Positions 1 to 6,786 of a stretch of 16,570 bases of DNA are shown here, one piece after another (position 1 is the first letter of the stretch; each line of letters begins with the position of its first letter). Both the position numbers and the translations under genes were made by a program. The notes under the pieces were generated by a model. That model saw nothing but the letters and a program-made list of their open reading frames with translations, had not been told where the DNA came from and did no database searches. Origin of the DNA: Chthonomonas sp. UBA6659 (lineage in GTDB: Bacteria > Armatimonadota > Fimbriimonadia > Fimbriimonadales > Fimbriimonadaceae); assembly GCA_002455425.1 (NCBI GenBank), contig DKKT01000075.1:1-16570 (forward strand), given 5' to 3'.

Positions 1-200
1 ACCCCTCACCCCTGCCCCCTCTCGCAATCCCGGGTCGAGGGGGAACACCTCACCCGGTTCGCTTCGTTCACCGACCTCTCCCGCAGAAGCGGAGAGGTAC
101 ACCCCTCACCCCTGCCCCCTCTCGCAATCCCGGGTCGAGGGGGAACACCTCACCCGGTTCGCTCGCTCACCGACCTCTCCCCCAAGAGGCGGAGAGGTAT
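1..200. repeat. Two tandem copies of a 100-bp GC-rich intergenic repeat
   Basis: Bases 1-100 and 101-200 are two head-to-tail units of the same length. The first 63 bases are identical; the last 37 differ by a small indel and a few substitutions. Each unit holds two imperfect inverted repeats: a C-rich/G-rich pair (CCCCCTC ... GAGGGGG) and, at its end, an ACCTCTCC ... GGAGAGGT pair. The array starts at base 1, so it probably continues to the left. No convincing protein frame runs through it. It looks like a dispersed, hairpin-forming intergenic element, but its genome copy number cannot be seen here. Confidence 0.9.
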
Positions 201-351
201 GACCACCCCCTCTCCCCGAACCAGGAGAGGTTGTCGAGACCCGGGCTCCGCCCGAGTCACGGCGCCCGATCGGCAGCAGTCGACCCATACCTTCGACGGC
301 AAAAGGGATGCGTCGCGCCGCGCAAGAAGGCAGGCCCTTGCAGACGCCGCG
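201..351. other. Non-coding gap with a short hairpin
   Basis: This 151-base stretch separates the tandem repeat from the end of the VOC gene. It starts with a partial third echo of the repeat: CCTCTCC at 209-215 pairs with GGAGAGG at 224-230 around an 8-nt loop. The rest has no supported gene. The hairpin lies about 120 nt past the minus-strand VOC stop codon and has no T-run, so a terminator role is only possible. Confidence 0.4.
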
Positions 352-729
352 TCAGCGACGCTCTTCCATCAGGCCCACGAGGTTGCCGTCGGGGTCCTTG
401 ACGAAGCCCATCCAAAGCTCGTGGTCGGGCATCTGGGCGATCAGGTGTGGCGCCCCGGCATCGGCCGCGCCGTTCGCAACTGCGCCTGCGTGAGCACCGT
501 CGACATTCCGGACCCGAAAGTAGAGGACCGAGTTGCGGCCCACTTCGGCCAAGCCCTCCGGTTTGGTCAGCATGATTCGCAGGCCACCGGCATCGAGAAA
601 CGACAGGTCGGGTCCGGCATCGAAGAGGTGGGTGAGGCCGAGCACGTCCACATAGAACGCCTTCGCCACGCCGACGTCCGAAACGGCCAGGGCGATCTGC
701 CCGACACCGAGGATCGTGGTTTCGCTCAT
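352..729 (-). CDS. VOC-superfamily (glyoxalase/bleomycin-resistance fold) protein
   Basis: 125 aa, a usual length for a single VOC domain with two beta-alpha-beta-beta-beta modules. The opening GQIALAVSDV and then AKAFYVDVLGL are the classic first strand and helix. The end, FVKDPDGNLVGLMEE, is the standard last VOC element with its Asp-Pro-Asp-Gly-Asn turn and terminal Glu. The first metal-ligand position is Gln (as in human glyoxalase I), but the middle ligand position, SVLYFRV, has no His. Metal binding and lactoylglutathione lyase activity are therefore doubtful. There is no signal peptide, so it should be cytoplasmic. The ATG is preceded by a -10-like TAAGAT only 6 nt away and by no clear Shine-Dalgarno, suggesting a leaderless mRNA. 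The gene is divergent from the DUF6508 gene. The fold is confident; the substrate is unknown. Confidence 0.88.
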   Translation of the reverse strand: MSETTILGVGQIALAVSDVGVAKAFYVDVLGLTHLFDAGPDLSFLDAGGLRIMLTKPEGLAEVGRNSVLYFRVRNVDGAHAGAVANGAADAGAPHLIAQMPDHELWMGFVKDPDGNLVGLMEERR

Positions 730-735
730 GACGCT

Positions 736-741
736 ATCTTA
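736..741 (-). promoter_or_regulatory. -10 box TAAGAT of the VOC gene
   Basis: On the minus strand TAAGAT lies exactly 6 nt before the ATG. A weak -35-like TGGACC sits 18 nt further upstream. This spacing would put the transcription start at or next to the start codon, giving a leaderless transcript. The same layout recurs before the GH76 and cytochrome genes. Confidence 0.5.
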
Positions 742-888
742 GCGGCTCGAAGGGGGCTTGGTCCACACCGGGACACCGCACGACCCGCAACGGAGCGTGC
801 GGTTCAGCCCATCGCGAGCGCTCCTCGGCCGGTGTCGTGGCGTCCAGTCAAGTCGCCGGCTCGGCCAGGTGGCGTGCCATCATCGGCC

Positions 889-1344
889 ATGTCCCAGCTG
901 ACCGAGGCGGAACTCGCGGCCATCGACGCCTTGCTCGAACTCCTTCCGACGTTTGAGGACCCCGCCTTCGTCCCGGGGACGTGGCCGGACCGCTCCTATG
1001 TCGATCAGCAGGGAGTCCGATGCCAATCGATGCCGTATCCCGATTACCATCCCGCCGTAGAGGAGTTTCGCCATCGCTATCCCGCGATGGCGGGGAGCGT
1101 CCATCCGTACCATGCGCTGCCCGAGGACGAGTCCCCGGGTGGCGTCCCGTTCAACGTCCTCGGCACGAGCTATCCGATCGAGTATTTCGAAACCGCGACC
1201 CTGAATCAGGTTCGACGCTACTTCATGCTCCTGGGCCGGGGCGAGCGCTTCTGCGACGGCCACATCGACGGGGAGTTTCGGTCGGGCAAGATCGTGGCGG
1301 CTCTGCGCCGAGTGGCGTTCTTGCGAGCCGAACAATCCGGCTGA
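889..1344 (+). CDS. DUF6508-type protein
   Basis: 151 aa, soluble, no signal peptide. The C-terminal block RYFMLLGRGERFCDGHI (residues 110-126), followed by a Gly-containing helix (RSGKIVAALRR), matches my memory of the DUF6508 family, whose members end in a 'RGERFCDG ... G.i..iL.rl' pattern. The middle holds MPYPDYHPAVEEF (48-60), which fits the family's Pro-Tyr/Tyr-x-Pro region. The function of this family is not known. The reading frame stays open far upstream, but that part is antisense to the VOC gene. The first ATG past it (889) starts a family-like N-terminus, and CATCAT, a poor -10, sits 5 nt before it. A 151-codon frame also exists on the opposite strand but has no family resemblance. 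Confidence 0.72.
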   Translation: MSQLTEAELAAIDALLELLPTFEDPAFVPGTWPDRSYVDQQGVRCQSMPYPDYHPAVEEFRHRYPAMAGSVHPYHALPEDESPGGVPFNVLGTSYPIEYFETATLNQVRRYFMLLGRGERFCDGHIDGEFRSGKIVAALRRVAFLRAEQSG

Positions 1345-1381
1345 ACCGGCGGGCGTGGCGCTCGATGCGCTCTCGTTTCAG

Positions 1382-1387
1382 TAGACT
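1382..1387 (+). promoter_or_regulatory. -10 box TAGACT of the GH76-type gene
   Basis: TAGACT fits the TANNNT pattern and stands exactly 6 nt before the ATG at 1394. There is no Shine-Dalgarno in between, so a leaderless transcript is likely. No clear -35 was seen. Confidence 0.5.
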
Positions 1388-1393
1388 CGGCCG

Positions 1394-2386
1394 ATGATCG
1401 CTTTTTTCGCCGCAACCTCGATGCTGGCGACGTCCAGCCCGGCATCGTGGGGGGAGGACGCACTCGCGATGCTACGCCGCGAGTACTTCATCGAAGCGTC
1501 CGGATTGTACGCCGAGCGGCCAGACCGTCGCTCGCCGGCGTTCAACTGGGGCGTGGGGGTGATGCTCTCGGCGCTCAATGCGGCCGCGCGCCACAACCCG
1601 AAGCACAAGGCGGCGCTTCGAGCGTATGCCGATGCCAGCCGCGTCTACTGGCAGCAGGGCGGCTACGACGTGCTGCCCACCACGCAGCCGCTCGATCGAT
1701 ACTACGACGACAACGCTTGGATGGCGCTGGCACTCGTCGAGACCTACGAGGTGCTCGGCGACAAGAAGTACCTCGATTGGGCTCAGGGTGCGCTCGACTT
1801 CGCCCTGGCAGGTGCGTCCCAAGAAGGCGGCATCTTCTGGCGGGAACGCGATCGCGCCTCTCGCAACACCTGCAGCACCGCGCCGACCGCGGCGGCGTGC
1901 CTCGCCGTCTCGCGCCACACCCGAGACCCGAAGCTGCGCGAGCCCGCCCAGCGGCTTGTCGATTGGACGCGGCGCACACTCGAAGACCCCGCCGACGGGC
2001 TCTATTGGGACCATGTCGATCGCGACGGCAAGATCGAGAAGACGAAGTGGAGCTACAACTCCGCCCTCATGATCGCCGCGATGCGCGGCTTGGGGATGCC
2101 GGAGGCTCGGCGGACGCTGACGGCGTCGAAGGCGCGATGGCTCAAGTCGGGCCGCCTCGACGACGAGGGACGCTTCGCCCACTTGCTTCTCGAAACGTGG
2201 GTCGAGGCGGAGGGCGCGCGCCCCGAGTTCGTCGAGGTCCTTCGCGGCCTTCAGATCGCCAAGTCCGCGCGGGGCTTCGTGCCTCCCCACTGGGGGAAGG
2301 CGAAGCTCCCGGACAATCCGGAGATCCTCGACCAGGCCGCCTTCGCCCGCGCTTGCTTCGTGCTCGCAGGGGCGAAGGCAAAGTGA
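1394..2386 (+). CDS. Secreted glycoside hydrolase, GH76-type (alpha-1,6-mannanase-like)
   Basis: 330 aa with a short N-terminal hydrophobic segment (MIAFFAATSMLATSS) that looks like a signal peptide, so export is expected. The body is rich in helices, as in the (alpha/alpha)6 barrel of GH76. RYYDDNAWMALA (102-113) holds the paired Asp105-Asp106 that form the catalytic motif of GH76 enzymes, normally in 'YDDxxWWxLA'. WSYNSALMIAAM near residue 220 corresponds to the family's 'W.YNQG..IGA' segment. GH76 enzymes cut alpha-1,6-mannan backbones by a retaining mechanism. The actual glycan here is unknown, and related helical-barrel unsaturated glucuronyl hydrolases are a less likely reading. The TGA overlaps the GTG of the following DUF1905 pseudogene, so the two once formed an operon. 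Confidence 0.8.
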   Translation: MIAFFAATSMLATSSPASWGEDALAMLRREYFIEASGLYAERPDRRSPAFNWGVGVMLSALNAAARHNPKHKAALRAYADASRVYWQQGGYDVLPTTQPLDRYYDDNAWMALALVETYEVLGDKKYLDWAQGALDFALAGASQEGGIFWRERDRASRNTCSTAPTAAACLAVSRHTRDPKLREPAQRLVDWTRRTLEDPADGLYWDHVDRDGKIEKTKWSYNSALMIAAMRGLGMPEARRTLTASKARWLKSGRLDDEGRFAHLLLETWVEAEGARPEFVEVLRGLQIAKSARGFVPPHWGKAKLPDNPEILDQAAFARACFVLAGAKAK

Positions 2387-2677
2387 TAATCGAGTTCGAA
2401 GGTCCGATCTGGTACTGGCGAGGACCCGCCCCGTTCTACTTCGTGACCGTGCCGAAGGAACAGTCGGACGCGAGTCAGACGGTGGTCCGAATCGCCCTAC
2501 GGATGGGGCATGGTTCCCGTCGATGCTCAGATCGGCGAAAACGTCTGGTAAACCGCGCTCTGGCCGAAGGACGGTCTGTACCTCTTGCCCCTCAAGGACG
2601 CCGTGCGCAAGGCCGAGCGCCTCGCGGAAGGGGACTGCGTTCGGGCGCGGCTCGAAGTGATCCTCGAGCGGAGCTAG
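2383..2677 (+). pseudogene. Broken DUF1905 gene (one frameshift, one stop)
   Basis: A GTG at 2383 overlaps the GH76 stop as GTGA and opens with IIEFEGPIWYWRGPAPFYFV, then TVPKEQSD, a clear DUF1905 N-terminus. The frame is lost between about 2470 and 2497. The matching second half is read one base later, from 2498: YGWGMVPVDAQIGENVW, a TAA at 2549-2551, then TALWPKDGLYLLPLKDAVRK and on to a TAG at 2675. Relatives carry Lys where the TAA stands (W-K-T-x-L), so a single AAA to TAA change explains it. One extra base, perhaps in the GGTGG at 2481-2485, explains the shift. Two separate lesions make real decay more likely than a single sequencing error. DUF1905 proteins are small soluble beta-barrel-like proteins of unknown function. 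Confidence 0.85.
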
Positions 2678-3069
2678 TCTTCGGACAGCGTCTTGGACTC
2701 CCGCAGAAGCCAGTGCCCCTTCGAGAGGGTCCAGGTGTCCCGGTAACGGTGGACGTGCCGCTGCCCTTGGGCTCGACGGGAAGTCTCCTCGGTCCACGCC
2801 CAGGCTCGGTTGCCGGAGCGCTCGGCCCGGAGAAGCTCGGTCCTGTACTCGACTGGCGGCTTGCCCTTTCCGATGCCGGCAAGATAGGTCTTGCGTGAGA
2901 CGGTGCAGCCGGAATTGGTGACGATGCGGAACCCGGGGTGGAGCAAGGCGCCCAGCGCCTCGTCGTCCTCGCGGACGTAGGCCGCGTCCCAAGCCTGGTA
3001 ACGGATCCGTAGCTGGGCTTCGACCGCATTCGAACCTCCGAGCAGCAGCGCGACAACACCGATGAGCAT
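2674..3069 (-). CDS. Secreted SnoaL/DUF4440-like (NTF2-fold) protein
   Basis: 131 aa. The first 18 residues (MLIGVVALLLGGSNAVEA) are a short signal peptide ending in a V-E-A cleavage-like site. The mature part has the NTF2-like layout: a first helix with WDAAYVREDDEALGALLHPGF, where a Trp and an acidic run precede 'L.P.F', a central strand region, and a closing RYRDTWTLSKGHWLLRESKT, matching the DUF4440 ending 'r.t.vw.k.dG.WrL..s'. Such domains bind small ligands or act as periplasmic accessories; no substrate can be named. The frame continues 29 codons upstream, but the ATG at 3069 directly starts the signal peptide and has TATGCT 8 nt before it. Its stop shares the palindrome CTAG with the converging DUF1905 pseudogene. 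Confidence 0.75.
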   Translation of the reverse strand: MLIGVVALLLGGSNAVEAQLRIRYQAWDAAYVREDDEALGALLHPGFRIVTNSGCTVSRKTYLAGIGKGKPPVEYRTELLRAERSGNRAWAWTEETSRRAQGQRHVHRYRDTWTLSKGHWLLRESKTLSED

Positions 3070-3077
3070 GTCCGCGG

Positions 3078-3083
3078 AGCATA
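3078..3083 (-). promoter_or_regulatory. -10 box TATGCT of the SnoaL-like gene
   Basis: On the minus strand TATGCT (TANNNT type) is 8 nt before the chosen ATG, with no Shine-Dalgarno between them. It supports the shorter start at 3069 over the upstream in-frame ATG and a near-leaderless mRNA. Confidence 0.4.
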
Positions 3084-3158
3084 TCTTGGACCCGGAAACG
3101 CGCGCCGGGCCTCTTGGAGGCGTTGCAACCTCGGGTCGCGACCGAAGGTACTCCAAGC

Positions 3159-3404
3159 ATGGGCGATCTTCCCGCGTTCCTCGCCGCGTTGACTTTCTTC
3201 GGGCTTGTCTTTATCCTCCCCGTGATCCATCTGATGCTCCGGCACCAGCGCGCGATGGCCGAGATCCTCCATCGCACTGCGACGTCGGGGAGCGAGGAGC
3301 GCATTCTCGCCCTCGAGCATGAGGTGCGCGAACTGCGAGCGGCTCAGTATCGGCAGATCATCGAGCAGGACTCCCCGCCGGTCACGCTCTCGAGCCGTTC
3401 GTAG
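3159..3404 (+). CDS. Small membrane protein with coiled coil (PspB-like layout)
   Basis: 81 aa. Residues about 5-26 (PAFLAALTFFGLVFILPVIH) form one membrane helix. Residues about 28-70 are a charged amphipathic stretch with heptad-like Leu/Ile/Ala spacing (EERILALEHEVRELRAAQYR), a probable coiled coil. This order and length resemble phage-shock protein B, which sits in the inner membrane and controls PspC/PspA. There is no PspC or PspA next door and no clear sequence signature, so this is only a resemblance of layout. The ATG at 3159 starts right before the membrane helix; an upstream in-frame ATG at 3114 would add 15 polar residues. GAAGG 10 nt before the ATG is a weak ribosome site. Confidence 0.6.
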   Translation: MGDLPAFLAALTFFGLVFILPVIHLMLRHQRAMAEILHRTATSGSEERILALEHEVRELRAAQYRQIIEQDSPPVTLSSRS

Positions 3405-3419
3405 CGGCATCGCGCTGGC

Positions 3420-3425
3420 CATAAT
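3420..3425 (+). promoter_or_regulatory. -10 box CATAAT of the cytochrome gene
   Basis: CATAAT differs from TATAAT by one base and lies exactly 6 nt before the ATG at 3432. No Shine-Dalgarno is present. Together with the VOC and GH76 starts it makes three genes with the same 6-nt spacing. Confidence 0.5.
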
Positions 3426-3431
3426 CGGCGT

Positions 3432-4457
3432 ATGAAGCGCTTGGCTCGTTTGGTGTGCTTGGCGTTCGGGATCATCCCGATCGCGATCTATTCCCTTCAG
3501 GATCCCCCCGAGAAAACGGCGGAGCAGGTCTACAAAGATGTCCAGTCGTTCAAGGGTGTCCCCGCGAGCGACATGATCCCCGCGATGCAGTTCATGTCGG
3601 CCGCGTTGGGCTATCAGTGCCGCCACTGCCACGACACGAACGACTACGCCGCCGACACCCATCTCAAGACGACGACACGCGAGATGATCGAACTCCAACG
3701 CGACATCAACAAGCGCTACTTCAAGGGTCGCCTCGAAGTCACCTGCATGTCCTGCCACAACGGCAAGGAACACCCGACCCGCCAGCCGATGCCCACCGGC
3801 GTCACCTTCAACCACGACGAGATCGACAACCCGCCGACACCGGAAGCGCTGTTCGCCAAGCAGATCGCGGCCATGGGCAAAGTGCCCGCAGCTCTCGTGC
3901 GGACGGGCAGCATGACCTCGCCGAACCTCCAGACCGACAAGGTCGAAACGCATCCGATCGTCTTCACCCAAGCCGAGGGCGGCAAGTTTCGCGCCGAGAG
4001 CGGGGATAAGAAGTTCGGTTCGGATGGCAAGACGACGTGGTTCGGCGCCAACACGCTGAGTGGCGAGTCGGCCGCCGTCTTCGATCGCATCGGACGCGCG
4101 TGGCGTGGCGAGACCGCCTTCGCAGGCCTCGATCAGCCGATCGTCACCGGCAAGACCAAAATCGGCAAGAACGACGTGATCGTCGTCACCGCCCCCCGTC
4201 CCGCAACCGGATCGACCGAGCAGCTCTACTTCGACGCCAAGACCCACCTCCTCACTCGAGTCGTGAATCTGAAGCGGAGCACCATCGGGAATGTCGTTTC
4301 CGCGATCGATTTCAGTGACTACAAAGACATTCGCGGCACGCGGGTGCCGATGAAGGTCGTCGTGACGTTCGCGGGCGGCGAACCCTGGATCATGGACTTC
4401 CGTTCCGCGAAAGTCGAAGCCTCGGCCCAAGAAAGCCTCTTCCAGGTCGGCGGCTGA
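3432..4457 (+). CDS. Di-heme c-type cytochrome, reaction-centre cytochrome-like domain plus C-terminal beta domain
   Basis: 341 aa. An N-terminal hydrophobic segment (residues 4-20) acts as a signal or anchor, so the heme part is outside the cytoplasmic membrane. Two heme c sites are visible: CRHCH at 63-67 and CMSCH at 105-109. The run VYKDVQSFKGVPASDMIPAM (33-52) and the following QFMSAALG are typical of the photosynthetic reaction-centre cytochrome c (CytoC_RC) fold, in which Met residues of the helix are axial ligands. The usual four-heme subunit is halved here. Non-phototrophs, for example Acidobacteria, carry many such two-heme forms. Residues about 145-341 look like a beta-rich domain resembling outer-membrane lipoprotein-sorting (LolA-like) folds. 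The likely job is periplasmic electron transfer with an unknown partner; no phototrophy genes are near. Confidence 0.85.
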   Translation: MKRLARLVCLAFGIIPIAIYSLQDPPEKTAEQVYKDVQSFKGVPASDMIPAMQFMSAALGYQCRHCHDTNDYAADTHLKTTTREMIELQRDINKRYFKGRLEVTCMSCHNGKEHPTRQPMPTGVTFNHDEIDNPPTPEALFAKQIAAMGKVPAALVRTGSMTSPNLQTDKVETHPIVFTQAEGGKFRAESGDKKFGSDGKTTWFGANTLSGESAAVFDRIGRAWRGETAFAGLDQPIVTGKTKIGKNDVIVVTAPRPATGSTEQLYFDAKTHLLTRVVNLKRSTIGNVVSAIDFSDYKDIRGTRVPMKVVVTFAGGEPWIMDFRSAKVEASAQESLFQVGG

Positions 4458-4470
4458 TTCCAGGGTTCTC

Positions 4471-4499
4471 GGCTCTCCCTGCGTTGTGCGAGGAGAGCC
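4471..4499 (+). terminator. Hairpin after the cytochrome gene
   Basis: GGCTCTCC at 4471-4478 pairs perfectly with GGAGAGCC at 4492-4499 around a 13-nt loop, starting 14 nt after the cytochrome stop. There is no T-tract, so intrinsic termination is plausible but not certain. Confidence 0.5.
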
Positions 4500-4551
4500 C
4501 CGACCCAGAGAAGGCAGGAATTCGCGCCGTGGCCTGCGAACCTGCTCCAAG

Positions 4552-6786
4552 ATGACCGGACTTCTCGTCGCCTGCCTTGTCTTCGCTCAGCCGCAAGGCG
4601 GCACGCTCTCGCGGGACGTTTACGGAGTGCCCCGAATCGAAGCGCCTGACCTGAGTTCAGCGTTCCGGCTCGCCGGGCGCGCGGTCGCCGAGGATCGGCT
4701 CTGGCAGATGGAGATGAGCCGGCGGATCAGCCGCGGACGGCTCGCCGAGGTCCAGGGCCCGAGCGGCGTCGCAAGCGATCGCGAAGCGCTCCTTACCGGC
4801 TACACCGCCGACGAGCTCGATGCCCAAGTCCAGGCGCTCCCGGCCGAGGTTCGGGACGCATGGGGCGCCTACGCCGACGGCGTGAACGAGGTGATCCGGG
4901 CTCGCCAGACCGCGAAAGCCCTGCCGGAGGGGTATGCCCGCATGGGATTCGAGCCGGAGCCGTGGAGCACGACCGACTCCGCCGCAATCGCGGTCCAGAT
5001 GGCGCAGCGCTTCGGGGGTGGAGGAGCCGGCGAACTGCGCAACTACGCCCTCGCGCTGTACCTGAAGACGCAGCCGTGCAAGGACAAGGTCTTCGACGTC
5101 CTCGACGACTTCGCATGGTGGAACGACCCCGCCTCGATTCCGACGGTCTCGGCCGAGGATGACCTCGTGAAGACGCGCCCAACGATCCGCAAGCCGAGCC
5201 GCGGCGACACCGAACGGCAATTCGCCTCGCTTCCCCCCTCCAACGTCATCGAGCTGATGCCGGCCGTGCGCCTCGCCGAAGCCGAGTCGATCCGCACCGC
5301 CGCGCGGGCCCATAATGTCCTCGCCAAGACCGGAAGCTACGCGATCGTCGTGTCGCCGAGCCGATCGAAGACCGGCTATCCCATTCTCCTCAGTGGACCG
5401 CAGATGGGATTCGGCGCTCCCTCGCCCGTCCATGAGATGGCGATCCTCACCCCGAACTACCGGGTCAGCGGATTGAACGTCCCGGGCGTGCCCGGGATCA
5501 TCGTGGGGCATACGCCCCACGTCGGCATCGCCCTGACGAGCGGCGTCGCCGACGTCCAGGACATCTTCCACTCGCCACTCGACGGCGATCGCTACCGCTA
5601 CGGCGGCGAAAAGCTGCCGTTCGAAACGGTCTCCCGCACGCTCAAGGTCAAGGGCGAAGCCGACCAGACCATCGTGCGGCGGCGGACGCGCTTCGGTCCG
5701 GTGCTCTTCGAGAGCCGCCAGGGCAAGGCGGTCTACAGCCTGCGGTCCGCCTTCGCCGGGCGCGAACTCGAAGGCTTTGGGCTGGTCTTCGACATCTATC
5801 GGGCGAAGACGGCAGCCGAGGTCGACGCCGCCGCCGGGAAGATCCCGGTCACATTCAACCTGTTCTATGCGACGACCTCAGGCGACATCGGCTACCGATA
5901 CTGCGGCCGGGTACCGATCCGCGCAGACGGAATCGATCCCCGCTTCCCCACCCCGGGAACGCCGGCCGGCGAATGGAAGGGGTTCATCCCCGCCGACCAA
6001 ATGCCCCATGCCCTCAACCCGAAACAGGGGTTCTTCGCGAACTGGAACAACAAGCCGACCGGATGGTGGCCGAACGGCGACACCCCGCTCTGGGGGCGCA
6101 TCTTCCGCAACGCGACCCTGCTTGAGGCGATCCCCGAAGGCAAGCTCGCGATCGACGATCTCGAACGGGCGGCCTGGTCGATTGCGAGGCGCGACGATGA
6201 GACCGACGAGCAGTTCTTCCCGATGTTTCAGCGCGCGCTGAAGGGGGCCACCCTCGATCCGATCGGGACCGACGCGGGCGCGATCCTCGGCGCGTTCGAT
6301 GGGTGGATGGTGGACGGATCGGCGCCGGCGTCGATCTACAAGGAGTGCGTGCGGCGACTCCGGCGGGAGCTCTTCATCCCCGTGACCGGCAACTTCGTGT
6401 CCGACGCGATCTTCGACACCGTGGCGCAGCCCACGATCATGTGGTACGCCCTCGAAGGGCGGAGCAAGTTCAAGTACCTCGGCACGCGCACCGCCGACGA
6501 GGTCCTGCGCGCGGCGTTCTCGAAGGCGGTGGCCGGATTCCGGGAGACACGCGGCGCGGATCCGGGACTCTGGCGCTTCCAGGCCGGCGGCATCCTCGTC
6601 CCCGACCAGCCGAGGATTCCCTACGGCAACCGGGGGACGTTCATCCAGCTCGTCGAGATGCGTCCCAGACCGATCGGGCGGAGCGTCAATCCCCCCGGCG
6701 TCGCCGAGTCTGGACCTCACGCGTTCGATCAGGTACCGCTCGCCCGCGCCTGGCTCTACAAGCCGATGCAGGGGGTCGAGCCATAG
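4552..6786 (+). CDS. Penicillin acylase family protein (Ntn hydrolase)
   Basis: 744 aa, the normal size for an uncut precursor. The ATG at 4552 gives a short signal peptide (MTGLLVACLVFAQ); the frame opens 22 codons earlier, but that stretch is polar. N-terminal family marks are RDVYGVPRIEA (21-31) and AEDRLWQMEMSRRISRGRLAE (46-66). Gly261-Ser262 in AKTGSYAIVVSPSRSKTGYP is the expected autocleavage point, making Ser262 the N-terminal nucleophile of the beta chain. GIIVGHTPHVGIALTSGVAD (315-334) and YATTSGDIGYRYCGRVPIR (439-457) match family blocks, and FFANWNNKP (494-502) supplies the conserved oxyanion Asn. These periplasmic enzymes cut amide-linked acyl groups, for example from beta-lactams or acyl-homoserine lactones; the substrate here is unknown. 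No -10 or Shine-Dalgarno is clear. The DUF72 gene follows with an overlap. Confidence 0.93.
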   Translation: MTGLLVACLVFAQPQGGTLSRDVYGVPRIEAPDLSSAFRLAGRAVAEDRLWQMEMSRRISRGRLAEVQGPSGVASDREALLTGYTADELDAQVQALPAEVRDAWGAYADGVNEVIRARQTAKALPEGYARMGFEPEPWSTTDSAAIAVQMAQRFGGGGAGELRNYALALYLKTQPCKDKVFDVLDDFAWWNDPASIPTVSAEDDLVKTRPTIRKPSRGDTERQFASLPPSNVIELMPAVRLAEAESIRTAARAHNVLAKTGSYAIVVSPSRSKTGYPILLSGPQMGFGAPSPVHEMAILTPNYRVSGLNVPGVPGIIVGHTPHVGIALTSGVADVQDIFHSPLDGDRYRYGGEKLPFETVSRTLKVKGEADQTIVRRRTRFGPVLFESRQGKAVYSLRSAFAGRELEGFGLVFDIYRAKTAAEVDAAAGKIPVTFNLFYATTSGDIGYRYCGRVPIRADGIDPRFPTPGTPAGEWKGFIPADQMPHALNPKQGFFANWNNKPTGWWPNGDTPLWGRIFRNATLLEAIPEGKLAIDDLERAAWSIARRDDETDEQFFPMFQRALKGATLDPIGTDAGAILGAFDGWMVDGSAPASIYKECVRRLRRELFIPVTGNFVSDAIFDTVAQPTIMWYALEGRSKFKYLGTRTADEVLRAAFSKAVAGFRETRGADPGLWRFQAGGILVPDQPRIPYGNRGTFIQLVEMRPRPIGRSVNPPGVAESGPHAFDQVPLARAWLYKPMQGVEP
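6770..6775 (+). promoter_or_regulatory. Ribosome binding site that supports an ATA start
   Basis: AGGGGG lies inside the last codons of the acylase gene, 7 nt before ATA at 6783. It is the only good purine-rich site near the DUF72 N-terminus and fits ATA far better than the CTG at 6792, which is 16 nt away. Confidence 0.45.

Noticed and set aside
1..200. CRISPR array
   Set aside because: There are only two directly adjoining units of 100 bp with no unique spacers and no cas genes.
880..1335. 151-codon minus-strand frame opposite the DUF6508 gene
   Set aside because: It has no family-like motif, while the plus strand has the GERFCDG block.
1472..3304. 610-codon minus-strand frame over the GH76 gene and DUF1905 pseudogene
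   Set aside because: High-GC shadow. The opposite strand carries recognisable GH76 and DUF1905 motifs.
3159..3404. Firm naming as pspB
   Set aside because: Only length and layout agree. No PspA or PspC is nearby and no sequence signature is visible.
2592..4550. 652-codon minus-strand frame opposite the cytochrome c gene
   Set aside because: It runs across several plus-strand genes and a minus-strand gene, is Arg/Gly/Asp-rich without domains, and the CxxCH-bearing strand is certain.
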